Assembly: GCA_036365145.1 (NCBI GenBank)
Contig: JAEOAD010000749.1
Span: 310,001-374,000, forward strand
DNA: 64,000 nucleotides
Direction of reading: 5' to 3'
DNA from: Orientallactaga sibirica
Taxonomy: Eukaryota > Chordata > Mammalia > Rodentia > Dipodidae
Position 1 is the first letter of the stretch, and the number at the start of each line of letters is the position of its first letter. The notes beneath the pieces were generated by a model, which worked only from the letters and a program-made list of their open reading frames with translations, ran no database searches and was not told the DNA's origin. Position numbers and translations under genes: made by a program. Below, piece after piece: positions 37,440-48,075 of the stretch.

Positions 37440-38237
37440 AGGAATCAGTTGCTTTCCTACGAAGAAGGTTTAGTGCAGCAACTTCAAACCTTCCATGTTT
37501 GTGTAGTCTGACAAGATGTACAACTTACTAGTTTCCCTTCAATTCTAAAGTAGTTTGTTTAGAAAAAAAACCATCTTCATTGCCAAACACTGTACTGTGT
37601 GAAATAAGGTAGTTCGGTTCAGGGAATGAGTTGCTTTTCCACAAAGATGGTTGATTGCAGCAAGTTAGCACATTCCTAGTTAGTGCAATCTAACAAGATG
37701 TACAATTTTCAAGTTTCACTTCATTTCTAACATATTTTCTTTAGAAAACAAAATTCTTCATTTCCGAACACTGTACTGTCTGAAATAAGCTAGTTCTGTT
37801 CTAGGAATCAGTTGCGTTGCTATGAACAAGGTTTATTGCAGCAACTTAAAACATTTCTAGTTAGTGTAATCTAACAAGATGTACAACTGACTAGTTTCGC
37901 TTCATTTATAAGTAGTTTGTTTAGAAAACAAGTATCTTCTTTGCCGAACACTGTACTGGGTGAAATAAGCTAGTTCGGTTCTAGGAATCAGTTGCTTTTC
38001 TACGAAGATGGTTGAGTGCTGCAAGTTGACACATTCCTAGTTAGTGTAATCTAACAAGATGTAGAACTTACTAGTTTTGCTTTGTTTCTAAAGTAGTTTC
38101 TTTAGAAAACAAACATGTTCATTGCCGAACACTGTACTGTGTGAAAAAAAGGTAGTTCGGTTGTAGGAAACAGTTGCTTTTCTACGAAGATGGTTGAATG
38201 CAGCAAGTTTGCACATTCCTTGGTAGTGCAATCTAAC

Positions 38238-38252
38238 AAGATGTACAACTTG
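38238..38252 (+). repeat. Target-site duplication, left copy (B1)
   Basis: AAGATGTACAACTTG, 15 bp of satellite, is repeated at 38,416-38,430. The last G is shared with the expected first base of the SINE, so the repeat may be 14 bp. Confidence 0.92.
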
Positions 38253-38415
38253 CCGGGCATGGTGGCGCACGCCTTTAATCCCAGCACTCGGGAGGCAGAG
38301 GTAGGAGGATCGCCGAGAGTTCAAGGCCACCCTGAGACTACATAGTTAATTCCAGGTCAGCCTGGACCAGAGTGAGACCCTACCTCGAAAAACCAAAAAA
38401 AAAAAAAAAAAGAAA
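38252..38415 (+). mobile_element. B1-type SINE (7SL-derived), + strand, full length
   Basis: Begins GCCGGGCATGGTGGCGCACG and has AATCCCAGCACTCGGGAGG, then a body (GGTAGGAGGATCG, CCACCCTGAGACTACATAG, TCCAGGTCAGCCTGG, CCCTACCTCGAAAAACC) and an A-rich tail of about 20 bases. It is a 7SL-RNA-derived pol III retroposon mobilised by L1 enzymes. The body differs from mouse B1 in the GGATCG and GAGACTACATAG parts and recalls the B1 of jerboas; that species hint is from memory. It sits only in copy 2 of the higher-order unit, so it inserted after that duplication. Confidence 0.95.
38263..38327 (+). promoter_or_regulatory. Internal pol III promoter of the B1 (A and B boxes)
   Basis: A-box-like TGGCGCACGCC lies at 38,263-38,273. 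The B box GTTCAAGGC at 38,319-38,327 fits GWTCRANNC exactly. Spacing is normal for B1. Transcription of this copy cannot be judged from sequence. Confidence 0.7.
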
Positions 38416-38430
38416 AAGATGTACAACTTG
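38416..38430 (+). repeat. Target-site duplication, right copy (B1)
   Basis: AAGATGTACAACTTG follows the A-tail and leads back into CTAGTTTCGCTTC, restoring the interrupted satellite monomer. Confidence 0.92.
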
Positions 38431-41400
38431 CTAGTTTCGCTTCATTTCTAACGTAGTTTGTTTAGAAAACAAACATATTCATTGCCAAACACTGTACTGT
38501 GTGAAATAAGCTAGTACGGTTGTAGGAATCAGTTGCTTTTCCACGAAGAGGGTTGATTGTAGCAAGTTAGCACATTCCTAGTTTTGCAATCTGACAAGGT
38601 GTACAACTTTCTAGTTTCGCTTCATTTCTAAAGTAGTTTGTTTAGAAAACAAATATCTTCATTGCCAAACACTGTACTATGTGAAATAAGCTAGTTTGTT
38701 TGAAGGAATCAGTTGCATTCCTACGAAGAATGTTGAGTGCAGCAACTTCAAACCTTCCTTGTTTTTGTAGTCTTACAAGATGTACAACTTACTAGTTTCA
38801 AACATTTCTAGTTAGTGTAATCTAACAAGATGTACAACTTACTAATTTCGCTTAATATCTAAAGTAGTTTGTTTAGAAAACAAATACCTTCACTGCCGAA
38901 CACTGTACTGTCTGAAATAAGCTAGTTCTGTTCTAGGAATCAGTTGCATTGCTATGAAGAAGGTTTATTGCAGCAACTTCAAACATTTCTAGTTAGTGTA
39001 ATCTAACAAGATGTACAACTGACTAGTTTCGCTTCATTTCTAAAGTAGTTTGTTTAGAAAACAAAAACCTTCATTGCCAAACCCTGTACTGTGTGAAATA
39101 AGCTAGTTTGGTTCTAGGAATCAGTTTCTTTTCCACGAAGATGGTTAAGTGCAGCAAGTTGACACATTCCTAGTTAGTGCAATCTAACAAGATGTACAAC
39201 TTACTAGTTTCACTTCATTTCTAAAGTAATTTGTTTAGAAAACAAACATCTTCATTGCCAAACACTGTACTGTATGAATTAAGCTAGTTCGGTTCTAGGA
39301 ATCCATTGCTTTCCAAGCAAGAATGTTTAGTGAGGCAAGTTCAAACTATTCTAGTTAGTGTAATCTAACAAGATGTACATCTTACTAGTTTCGCTTCATA
39401 TCTAAAGTAGTTTGTTTAGAAAACAAGCATCTTCATTGTCCAACACTGTACTGTGTGAAATAAGCTGTTTCGGTTCTAGGAATCAGTTGGTTTCCTACGA
39501 AGAAGGTTTAGTGCATCACGTTCAAACTTTTCTAGTTAGTGTAATACAAGAAGATGTACAACTTAGTAGTTTCGTTTCATTTCTGAAGCAGTTTGTTTAG
39601 AAAACATACATCTTCATTGCCGAACACTGTACTGTGTGAAATACACTAGTTTGATTCTAGGAATCAGTTGATTTCCTATGAAGAAGGTTTAGTGCAGCAA
39701 GTTCAAACATTTCTAACTAGTGTAATCTTACAAGATGTACAACTTACTAGTTTCGCTTCATATATAAAGTAGTTTGTTCATAAAACAAAAATCTTCATTA
39801 TCGAACACTGTAGTGTGGGAAATAAGCTAGTTTGATGCTAGGAATCAGTTGATTCACTACGAAGATGGTTGAGTAGATCAAGTTGACACATTCCTAGTTA
39901 GTATAATCTAAGAGGATGTACAACTTACTAGTTTCGCTTCCTTTCTAAAGTAATTTGTTTAGAAAAAAAATATCCATTGCCGAAAACTGTACTGTGTGAA
40001 ATAAGCTAGTGAGGATCTAGAAATCAGTTGCTTTCCTACAAAGAAGGTTTAGTGTAGCAAGTTCAAACTTTTCTTGTTCGTGTAATCTAACAAGATGTAC
40101 AACTTACTAGTTTTGCTTCATATCTAAACTAGATTGTTTAGAAAAGAAACATCTTCATTGCCGAACACTATACTGTGTGAAATAAGCTAGTTCGGTTCTA
40201 GGAATCACTTGCTTTCCTACGAAGAATGTTTAGTGCAGCAGCTTCAAACCTTCCTTGTATGTCTAGTCTAACAAGATGTACAACTTACTACTTTTGCTTC
40301 ATTTCTAAAGTAGTTTGTTTAGAAAACAAATATCTTCATTGTCGAACACTGTACTGTGTGAAATAACCTAGTTTGGTTCTAGGAATCAGTTGCTTTCCTA
40401 CGAAGAAGGTTTAGAGCAGCAAGTTCAAACTTTTCTAGTTAGTGTACTCTAATAAGATGTACAATTTACTAGTTTCGCTTCATTTCTAAAGTAGTTTGTT
40501 TAGAAAACAAATATCTTCAGTGCCGAACACTGTACTGTGTGAAATAAGCTAGTTCGATTCTAGGAATCAGTTGCTTTCCTACGAACAATATTTAGGGCAG
40601 CAAGTTCAAACTTTTCTAGTTAGTGTGATCTAAGAGGATGTACAAGTTAGAAGTTTCGTTTCATTTCTAAAGCAGAGTGTTTAGAAAACATACATCTTCA
40701 TTGCCGAACACTGTACTGTGTGAAATAAGCTAGTTTCGTGCTAGGAATCAGTTGCTTTCTTACGAAGAAGGTTTAGTGCAGCAACTTCAAACCTTCCTGG
40801 TTTGTGTAGTCAAAAAAGATGTACAACTTACTAGTTTCGCTTCATTTCTAAAGTAGTTTGTTTAGAAAACAAACATGTTCATTGCCGAACACAGTACTGT
40901 GTGAAATAAGCTAGTTCGGTTCTAGGAATCAGTTGCTTTTCTATGAAGATGGTTGAATGCAGCAAGTTGAACATTCCTATTTAGTGTAATCTAACAAGAT
41001 GTACAACTTACTAGTTTCGATTCGTTTCTAAAGTAGTTTGTTTAGAAAACAAACACGTTCATTGCCGAACACTGTACTGTGTGAAATAAGCTAGTTCACT
41101 TCTAGGAATCATTTGCTTTTCTACGGAGATAGTGAATTGCAGCAAGTTAGCACATTCCTAGTTAGTGTACTCTAACAAGATGTACAACTTAGTAGTTTCT
41201 CTTCATTTCTAACGTTTTCTGTTTAGAAAACAAACATCTTCATTGCCAAACACCGTACTGAGTGAAATAAGCTAGTTCGATTCTAGGAATCAGTTGTGTT
41301 CCTATGAAGAAGGTTTAGTGCAGCAAGTTCAAACATTTCTAGTTATTGTAATCTAACAAGATGTACAACTTACTAGCTTCATTTCGTTTCTAAAGTAGTT

Positions 41401-42594
41401 TGTTCAGAAAACAAACATGTTCATTGCCAAACACTGTACTGTGTGAAATAAGCTAGTTCGGTTCTAGGAATCAGTTGCTTTTCTACGGAGATGGTGGATT
41501 GCAGCAAGTTAGCATATTCCTAGTTAGTGTAATCTAACAAGATGTACAACTTACTAGTTTCACTTCATTTCTAATGTATTTTGTTTAGAAAAGAAACATC
41601 TTCATTGACAAACACTGTACTGTGTGAAATAAGCTAGTTTGCTTCTCGGAATCAGTTGCGTTCCTATGACGAAGGTTTAGTGCAGCAAGTTCAAACGTAT
41701 CTAGTTAGTGTAATCTAACAAGATGTACAATTTACTAGTTTCGCTTCATTTCTAAAGTCGTTCATTTAGAAAACAAACATCTTCATTGCCGAACACTGTA
41801 CTGTGTGAAATAAGCTAATTCAGTTGGTGGAGTCAGTTGCTTTTCCACAAGGATGGTTGAGTGCAGCAAGTTGACACAGTCCTAGTTAGTGTAATCTAAC
41901 AAGATGTACAACTTACTAGTTTCGCTTCATTTACAAAGTAATTCGTTTAGAAAACAAACATCTTCATTGCCGAACACCGTACTGTGTGAAATAAGCTAGT
42001 TCACTTCTAGGAATGAGGTGCTTTGCTACGAAGAAGGTTTAGTGCAGCAAGTTCAAACTTTTCTAGTTAGTGTAATCTAAAAAGATGTACAACTTACTAG
42101 TTTTGCTTCATATCTAAAATTGTTTGTTTAGAAAACAAACATCTTCATTGCCTAACACTGTACTGTGTGAAATAAGCTGTTTTGGTTCTAGGAATCACTT
42201 GCTTTCCTACGAAGAAGGTTTAGTGCAGCAAATTCAAACTTTTCTAGTTAGTGTAATCTAAGTGGATGTACAACTTAGTAGTTTCGCTTCATTTCTGAAG
42301 CAGTTTGATTAGAAAACATACATCATCATTGCCGAACACCGTACTGTGTGAACTAAGCTAGTTCATATCTAGGAATCAGTTGTTTTCCTACGAAGAAGGT
42401 TTAGTGCAGCAAATTCAAACCTTCCTTGTTTGTGTAGTCTAACAAGATGTACAACTTACTAGTTTACCTTCATTTGTAAAGTAGTTTGTTTAGAAAACAA
42501 AGATCTTTATTGCCGAACACTGTATTGTGTGAAATAAGCTAGTTTGGTTCTAGGAATCAGTTACTTTCCTACGAAGAAGGTTTAGTGCAGGAAG

Positions 42595-42605
42595 TTCAAA
42601 CTTTT
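42595..42605 (+). repeat. Target-site duplication, left copy (B1 cluster)
   Basis: TTCAAACTTTT, merging into the T-run, recurs at 43,000-43,010 on the other side of the whole three-SINE cluster. Confidence 0.8.
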
Positions 42606-42761
42606 TTTTTTTTTTTTTTGTTTTTCGAGGTAAGGTCTCACTCTGGCTCAGGCTGACCTGGAATTCACTATGTAGTCTCAGGGTGGCCTCGAACTCTCTG
42701 CGATCCTCCTACCTCTGCCTCCCGAGTGCTGGGATTAAAGGCGTGCGCCACCACGCCTGGC
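42606..42761 (-). mobile_element. B1-type SINE, copy 1 of cluster
   Basis: Read on the - strand it starts GCCAGGCGTGGTGGCGCACG at 42,761 and ends CTCGAAAAAC followed by about 20 A. It is full length and of the same subfamily as the 38.25-kb element (GAGACTACATAGTGAATTCC body). Confidence 0.93.
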
Positions 42762-42840
42762 AATAAATTAATTTTTTTTTTTGGTTTTCTGAGGTAGGGT
42801 CTCACTCTAGCTCAGGCTGACCTGGAATTCACTGTGCAGT
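42762..42840 (-). mobile_element. B1-type SINE, 5'-truncated fragment
   Basis: Only the 3' part is present on the - strand, from CTGCACAGTGAATTCCAGG to CCCTACCTCAGAAAACC, then an A-rich tail ending AATTAATTTATT. The 5' half is absent and is not found beyond the neighbouring copy, so the fragment is truncated rather than merely interrupted. Confidence 0.88.
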
Positions 42841-42999
42841 TTCTTTTTTCTTTTTTTTTTCGAGGTAGGGTCTCACTCTGGACCAGGCTGACCTGGAATT
42901 CACTATGTAGTCTCAGGGTGGCCTCGAACTCACACCGATCCTCCTACCTCTGCCTACCAAGTGCTGGAATTAAAGGCATGCGCCACCACACCTGGCAAA
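42841..42999 (-). mobile_element. B1-type SINE, copy 3 of cluster
   Basis: Full length on the - strand, from GCCAGGTGTGGTGGCGCATG (42,996 leftward) to CCCTACCTCGAAAA with an A-rich tail interrupted by G. It carries some changes relative to copy 1 (AATTCCAGCAC, CTTGGTAGGCAG). Satellite resumes at once on the right. Confidence 0.93.
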
Positions 43000-43010
43000 T
43001 TCAAACTTTT
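43000..43010 (+). repeat. Target-site duplication, right copy (B1 cluster)
   Basis: TTCAAACTTTT matches 42,595-42,605. The satellite then continues ATAGTTAGTGTACTC. Confidence 0.8.
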
Positions 43011-43154
43011 ATAGTTAGTGTACTCTAACAAGATGTACAACTTACTAGTTTCGCTTCATTTGTAAAGTAGTTTGTTTAGAAAACAAACATCTTCATTTCC
43101 AAACACTGTACTTTGTGAAATAAGCTAGTTCGGTTCTAGGAATCACTTGCGTTC

Positions 43155-43195
43155 CTACGAAGTAGGTTTAGTGCAGCTGAACACTGTACTGTGTG
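43155..43195 (+). repeat. Truncated monomer with shared deletion junction (copy 1)
   Basis: GTAGGTTTAGTGCAGC is joined to TGAACACTGTACTGTGTG, removing about 110 bp. The same breakpoint, on the same rare GAAGTAGG background, is present at 47,500-47,540. Confidence 0.85.
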
Positions 43196-44199
43196 AAATA
43201 AGTTAGTTAGGTTCTAGGAATCAGTTGCTTTTCTACGAAGATGGTTGATTGCAGCAAGTTAGCACATTCCTAGTGAGTGCAATCTAACAAGAACTACAAC
43301 CTGCTAGTTTCGCTTAATTTCTACCATAGTTTCTTAGAAAACAACCATCTTCCTTGCCGATCACTGTACTGTGTGAAATAAGCTAGTTTGGTTCTAGGAA
43401 TCAGTTGCTTTCCTACGAAGAAGGTTTAGTGCAGCAACTTCAAACCTTCCTTGTTTGTGTAGTCTAACAAGATGTACAACTTACTAGTTTCGCTTCATTT
43501 CTAATGTAGTTTGTTTAGAAAACAAACATGTTCATTGCCGAACACTGTACTGTGTGAAATAAGGTAGTTCGGTTCTAGGAATCAGTTGCTTTTCTACGAA
43601 GATGGTTGAGTGCAGCATGTGCAAACATTTCTAGTTAGTGTAATCTAACAAGATGTAAACTTACTAGTTTCGCTTCATATCTAAAGTAGTTTGTTCAAAA
43701 AACAAACATCTTCATTGCTAAATATTGTACTGTGTGAATTAAGCTTGTTCAGTTCTAGGAATCAGTTGCTTTCCTATGAAGAAGGTTTAGTGCAGCAAGT
43801 TCAAACATTTCTAGTTAGTGTAATCTAACAAGATGTACAACTTACTAGTTTCGCTTCATTTCTAAAGCAGTTTGTTTAGAAAACAAACATCTTCATTGCC
43901 GAATACTGTACTGTGTGAAATAAGCTAATTTGGTTCTAGGAATCAGTTGCTTTTCTGTGAAGATTGTTGATGGCAGCAAGTTAGCCCATTCCTAGTTAGT
44001 ACAATCTAAGAAGATGTACAACTTGCTATTTTCACTTCATTTCTAACGTAGTTTGTTTAGAAAACGAACATCTTCAATGCCGATCACTGTACTGTGTGAA
44101 ATAAGCTAGTTCGGTTCTAGGAATCAGTTGCTTTCCTACAAAAAAGGTTTAGTGCAGCATGTTCAAACAGTTCTAGTTAGTGTAATCTAACAAGATGTA

Positions 44200-44400
44200 A
44201 AACTTACTAGTTTGTACATCTTATAGTTGCTTTTCTACAAAGATACTTGAGTGCAGCAAGTTCAAACATTTCGAGTTAGTGTAATCTTACAGAAATCAAA
44301 CATCTTCCTTACCGAACACTGTAGTGGTGGGAAATAAGCTAGTTCGGTGCTAGGAATCAGTTTCATTTCTATGATGTAGTGTGGGAAATAATCTAGGTCA
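44200..44400 (+). repeat. Cluster of rearranged satellite monomers
   Basis: Three joins lie close together: TAGTTTGTACATCTTATAG at about 44,215, AATCTTACAGAAATCAAACA at about 44,290, and TTTCTATGATGTAGTGTGGG at about 44,370. All flanking pieces are satellite; the junctions delete parts of F-like monomers. Confidence 0.75.
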
Positions 44401-45679
44401 GTGTTGGGAATCAGTTGCTTTTCTACCAAGATGGTTGAGTGCAGCAAGTTGACACAGTCCTAGTTAGTGTAATATAACAAGATGTACAACTTACTAGTTT
44501 CACTTCATATCTAAAGTAGTTTGTTTGGAAAACAAATATCATCATTGCCAAAAACAGTACTGTGTGAAATAAGCTAGTTCCTTTCTAGGAATCAGTTGCT
44601 TTTCTACGGAGATAGTGGATTGCAGCAAGTTAGCACATTCCTAGTTAGTGTAATATAACAAGATGTACAACTTACTAGTTTCACTTCATTTCTAACCTAT
44701 TTTGTTTAGAAAACAAAAATGTTCATTGCGGAACGCTGTACTGTGTGAAATAAGCTAGTTCGTTTCTAGAAATAAGTTGCGTTCCTACGAAGAAGGTTTA
44801 GTGCAGCAAGTTCAAACTTTTCTAGTTAGTGTAAACTAACAAGATGTCCAACTTACTAGTTTCGCTTCATTTCTAAAGTAGTTTGTTTAGAAAACAAACA
44901 TCATCATTGCCGAACACTGTAATGTGTGAAGTAAGCCAGTTAGGTTTTAGGAATCAGTTGCTTTCCTAAGAAGAAGTTTTAGTGCAGCAAGTTCAAACTT
45001 TTCTAGTTAGTGTAATCTAAGAGGATGTACAACTTAGAAGTTTCACTTCATTTCTAATGCAGGTTGTTTAGAAAACATACATCTGCATTGCCGAACACTG
45101 TACTGTGTGAAATAAGCTAGTTCGGTTCTAGGAATCAGTTGCTTTCCTACGAAGAATGTTTAGTGCAGCAAGTTCAAACTTTTCTAGTTTGTGCAATCTA
45201 ACAAGATGTACAACTTTCTCGTTTCGCTTCATTTCTAACTTATTTTGTTTAGAAAACAAACATCTACATTGCCAAACACTGTACTGTGTGAAATAAGCTA
45301 GTTCGGTTCTAGGAATCAGTTGCTTTCCTACGAAGAAGGTTTAGTTCAGGAAGTTCAAACACTTCTAGCTGGTGTAATCTAACAAGATGTACAACTTATT
45401 AGTTTCGCTTCATTTCTAAGTAGATTGTTTAGAAAACAAACATCTTCATTGCAGAAAACTTTACTGTGTGAAATAAGCTAGTTCAGTTCTAGGAATCATT
45501 TGCTTTTCTTCGAAGATGGTTGAGTGGAGCAAGTTCAAACATTTCTAATTAATGTAATCTTACAAGATGTACAACTTACTAGTTTCACTTCATATATAAA
45601 GTAGTTTGTTCAGAAAACAAAGATCTTCATTGCCGAACACTGTACTGTGTGAAATAAGCTAGTTCGGTTCTAGGAATCA

Positions 45680-46225
45680 GTATCTTTTCCACAAAGTTGG
45701 TTAAGTGCAGCAAGATGACACAGTCCTAGTTAGTGTAATCTAACAAGATGTACAACTTACGAGTTTCGCCTCATTTCTAAAGTAATTTGTTTAGAAAACA
45801 AACATCTTCATTGCCAAACACTGCAGTGTGTGAATTAAGCTAGTTCGGTTCTAGGAATCCATTGCTTTCCTACGAAGAAGGTTTAGTGAGGTAAGTTCAA
45901 ACTATTCTAGTTATTGTAATCTAACAAGATGTACATCTTACTAGTTTGCTTCATATCTAAAATAGTTTGTTTAGAATACAAACATCTTCATTGCCGAACA
46001 CTGTACTGTGTGAAATAAGCTATTTTGGTTCTAGGAATCAGTTGCTTTCCTACGAAGAAGTTTAGTGTATCAAGTTCAAACTTTTCTAGTTAGTGTAACC
46101 TAAGAAGATGTAAAACGTAGTAGTTTCGCTTCATTTCTAAAGCAGTTTGTTTAGAAAACATGTATCTTCATTGCCGAACACTGTACTGTGTGAAATACAC
46201 TAGTTCGGTTCTAGGAATCACTTGC
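45680..46225 (+). repeat. Three-monomer block shared with the 2,039-bp unit
   Basis: GGTTAAGTGCAGC, GTGAATTAAGCTAG, AGGAATCCATTGC, TTTAGTGAGG, AACTATTCTAG, TGTACATCTTACTAG and GAAATACACTAG occur in the same order as at about 36,910-37,450 and 39,120-39,660. This is a third, more diverged copy outside the tandem pair. Confidence 0.82.
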
Positions 46226-46395
46226 TTTCCTACGAAGAAGGTTTAGTTCCACAAGTTCAAACTTTTCTAGTTAATGTAATGTAAGAAGATATACAACTTA
46301 CTAGTTTCGCTTCATTTCTAAAGTAGTTTGTTTGGAAAACAAACATCTTCATTGCCAAATACTGTACTGTGTGAAATAAGCTTGTTCGGTTCTAG

Positions 46396-48075
46396 GAATC
46401 AGTTGCTTTTCCACAAGGATGGTTGAGTGCAGCAAGTTCACACTGTCCTAGTTTGTGTAATCTAACAAGATGTACAACTTACTAGTTTCGCTTCATTTAC
46501 AAAGTAATTTGTTTAGAAAACAAACATCTTCATTGCCGAACACTGTACTGTGTGAAATAAGCTAGTTCGGTTCTAGGAATCAGGTGCTTTGCTACGAAGA
46601 AGGCTTAGTGCAGCAAGTTCAAACTTTTCTAGTTAGTGTAATCTAAAAAGATGTACAACTTACTAGTTTTGCTTCATATCTAAAGTTGTTTGTTTAGAAA
46701 ACAAACATCTTCATTGCCTAACACTGTACTGTGTGAAATAAGGTAGTTCGGTTCTAGGAATCACTTGCGTTCTGTCGAAGAAGGTGTAGTGCAGCAAGTT
46801 CAAACTTTCCTTGTTTGTGTAGTCTAACAAGATGTGCAACTTACTAGTTTAGCTTCATTTGTAAAGTAGTTTGTTTAGAAAAGAAAGATCTTCATTGCCG
46901 AACACTGTATTGTGTGAAATAAACTAGTTCGGTTCTAGGAATCAGGTGCTTTGCTACGAAGAAGGTTTAGTGCAGCAAGTTCAAACTTTTCTAGTTAGTG
47001 TAATCTAAGAGGATGTACAACTTAGTAGTTTCGCTTCATTTCTGAAGCAGTTTGACTAGAAAACACACATCTTCATTGCCGAACACTGTACTGTGTGAAC
47101 TAAGCTAGTTCGGATCTAGGAATCAGTTGCTTTCCTACGAAGAAGGTTTAGTGCAGCAAATTCAAACATTTCTAGTTAGTGTAATCTAACAAGATGTACA
47201 ACTTACTAGTTTCGCTGCATTTGTAAAGTAGTTTGTTTAGAAAACAAAGATCTTCATTGCCGAACACTGTATTGTGTGAAATAAGCTAGTTCAGTTCTAG
47301 GAATCAGTTGCTTTCCTATGAAGAAGGTTTAGTGCAGCAAGTTCAAACTTTTATAGTTAGTGTAATGTAAAAAGAAGTACAACTTACTAGTTTAGCTTCA
47401 TTTGTAAAGTAGTTTGTTTAGAAAACAAATATCTTCATTTCCAAACACTGTACTTTGTGAAATAAGATAGTTCGGTTCTAGGAATCACTTGCGTTCCGAC
47501 GAAGTAGGTTTAGTGCTGCCGAACACTGTACTGTGTGAAATAAGCTAGTTTGGTTCTAGGAATCAGTTGCTTTTCTACAAAGATTGTTGATTGCAGCAAG
47601 TTAGCACATTTCTTGTTACTGCAATCTAACAAGAACTACAACCTGCTGGTTCGCTTAATTTCTAATGTAGTTTTTTAGAAAACAAACATCTTCATTACCG
47701 ATCACTTTACTGTGTGAAATAAGCTAGTTCGGTTCTAGGAATCAGTTGCTTTTCTATGAAGATGGTTAAGTGCAGCATGTTCAAACATTTCTAATTAGTG
47801 TAATCTAGCAAGATGTAAACTTACTAGTTTAGCTTCATATCTAAAGTAGTTTGTTCAGAAAACAAACATCTTCATTGCGAATATTGTACTGTGTGAATTA
47901 ACCTTGTTCAGTTCTAGGAATCAGTTGCTTTCCTACGAAGAAGGTTTAGTGCAGCAAGTTCAAACATTTCTAGTTAGTGTAATCTAACAAGATGTACAAC
48001 TTACTAGTTTCGCTTCATTTCTAAAGTAGTTTGGTTAGGAAACAAACATCTTCATTGCCGAACACTGTACTGTGT
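46396..48075 (+). repeat. Duplicated satellite block (copy 2 of the 41.8/46.4-kb pair)
   Basis: Matches 41,830-43,910 in monomer order and rare variants but lacks the B1 cluster. The SINEs therefore arrived after the duplication, or were lost here without trace. The copies differ by gain or loss of single monomers, as expected from unequal exchange. Confidence 0.85.
47500..47540 (+). repeat. Truncated monomer with shared deletion junction (copy 2)
   Basis: GTAGGTTTAGTGCTGCC runs into GAACACTGTACTGTGTG, the counterpart of the 43,155-43,195 junction. Confidence 0.83.

Larger units (their letters stand above)
30281..38251 (+). repeat. Satellite family I array, block 2
   Basis: About 44 monomers continue in the same orientation and phase after the L1. 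E-D-C trios are frequent (30.7, 31.3 and 32.5 kb). The block contains a near-identical monomer pair at 33.6 kb and the first copy plus the start of the second copy of the 2,039-bp higher-order unit. No gene is seen. Confidence 0.97.
37440..39658 (+). repeat. 2,039-bp higher-order unit, copy 2 (carries a B1 insertion)
   Basis: Directly follows copy 1 and repeats its rare variants in the same order; CTTCCATGTT at 35,451 corresponds to 37,490. After the B1 the offset between copies becomes 2,219 bp (GTGCATCACG at 37,292 and 39,511), which equals 2,039 plus the B1, its duplicated site and one base. Sequence after 39,658 no longer matches the start of the unit, so only two copies are present. Confidence 0.9.
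38416..42605 (+). repeat. Satellite family I array, block 3
   Basis: About 23 monomers, in phase with the previous block. Contains the rest of higher-order copy 2 (to 39,658), an F-G pair at 39.67-40.0 kb, E-D at 40.6-40.9 kb and GGAGAT-bearing C-like monomers at 41.1 and 41.5 kb. No gene seen. Confidence 0.96.
41830..43910 (+). repeat. Duplicated satellite block (copy 1 of the 41.8/46.4-kb pair)
   Basis: Shares with 46,396-48,075 the sequences TTTTCCACAAGGATGG (CCACAA at 41,845 and 46,411), TTCATTTACAAAGTAATT, AGGTGCTTTGCTACG, GCCTAACACTGTAC, GTGTGAACTAAGC, TTTATAGTTAGTG, GAAGTAGGTTTAGTGC, the same internal monomer deletion, AACAAGAACTACAACCTGCT and AAGATGTAAACTTACTAG. This copy has the B1 cluster and one extra D monomer; the other copy has one extra monomer near 46.8 kb. 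Confidence 0.85.

Noticed and set aside
39412..39600. 62-codon open frame in the satellite
   Set aside because: Same reason: it is made of satellite sequence and is not conserved as a frame even in the duplicate at about 37.2-37.4 kb.
42762..42840. Middle B1 fragment as a complete element split by the third copy
   Set aside because: Its 5' half does not reappear after copy 3, where satellite begins at once. It is truncated.
42834..43028. 64-codon frame across the third B1 copy; also the - strand frames at 38,088-38,330
   Set aside because: SINE-derived translation of a B1, commonly seen and not a gene.
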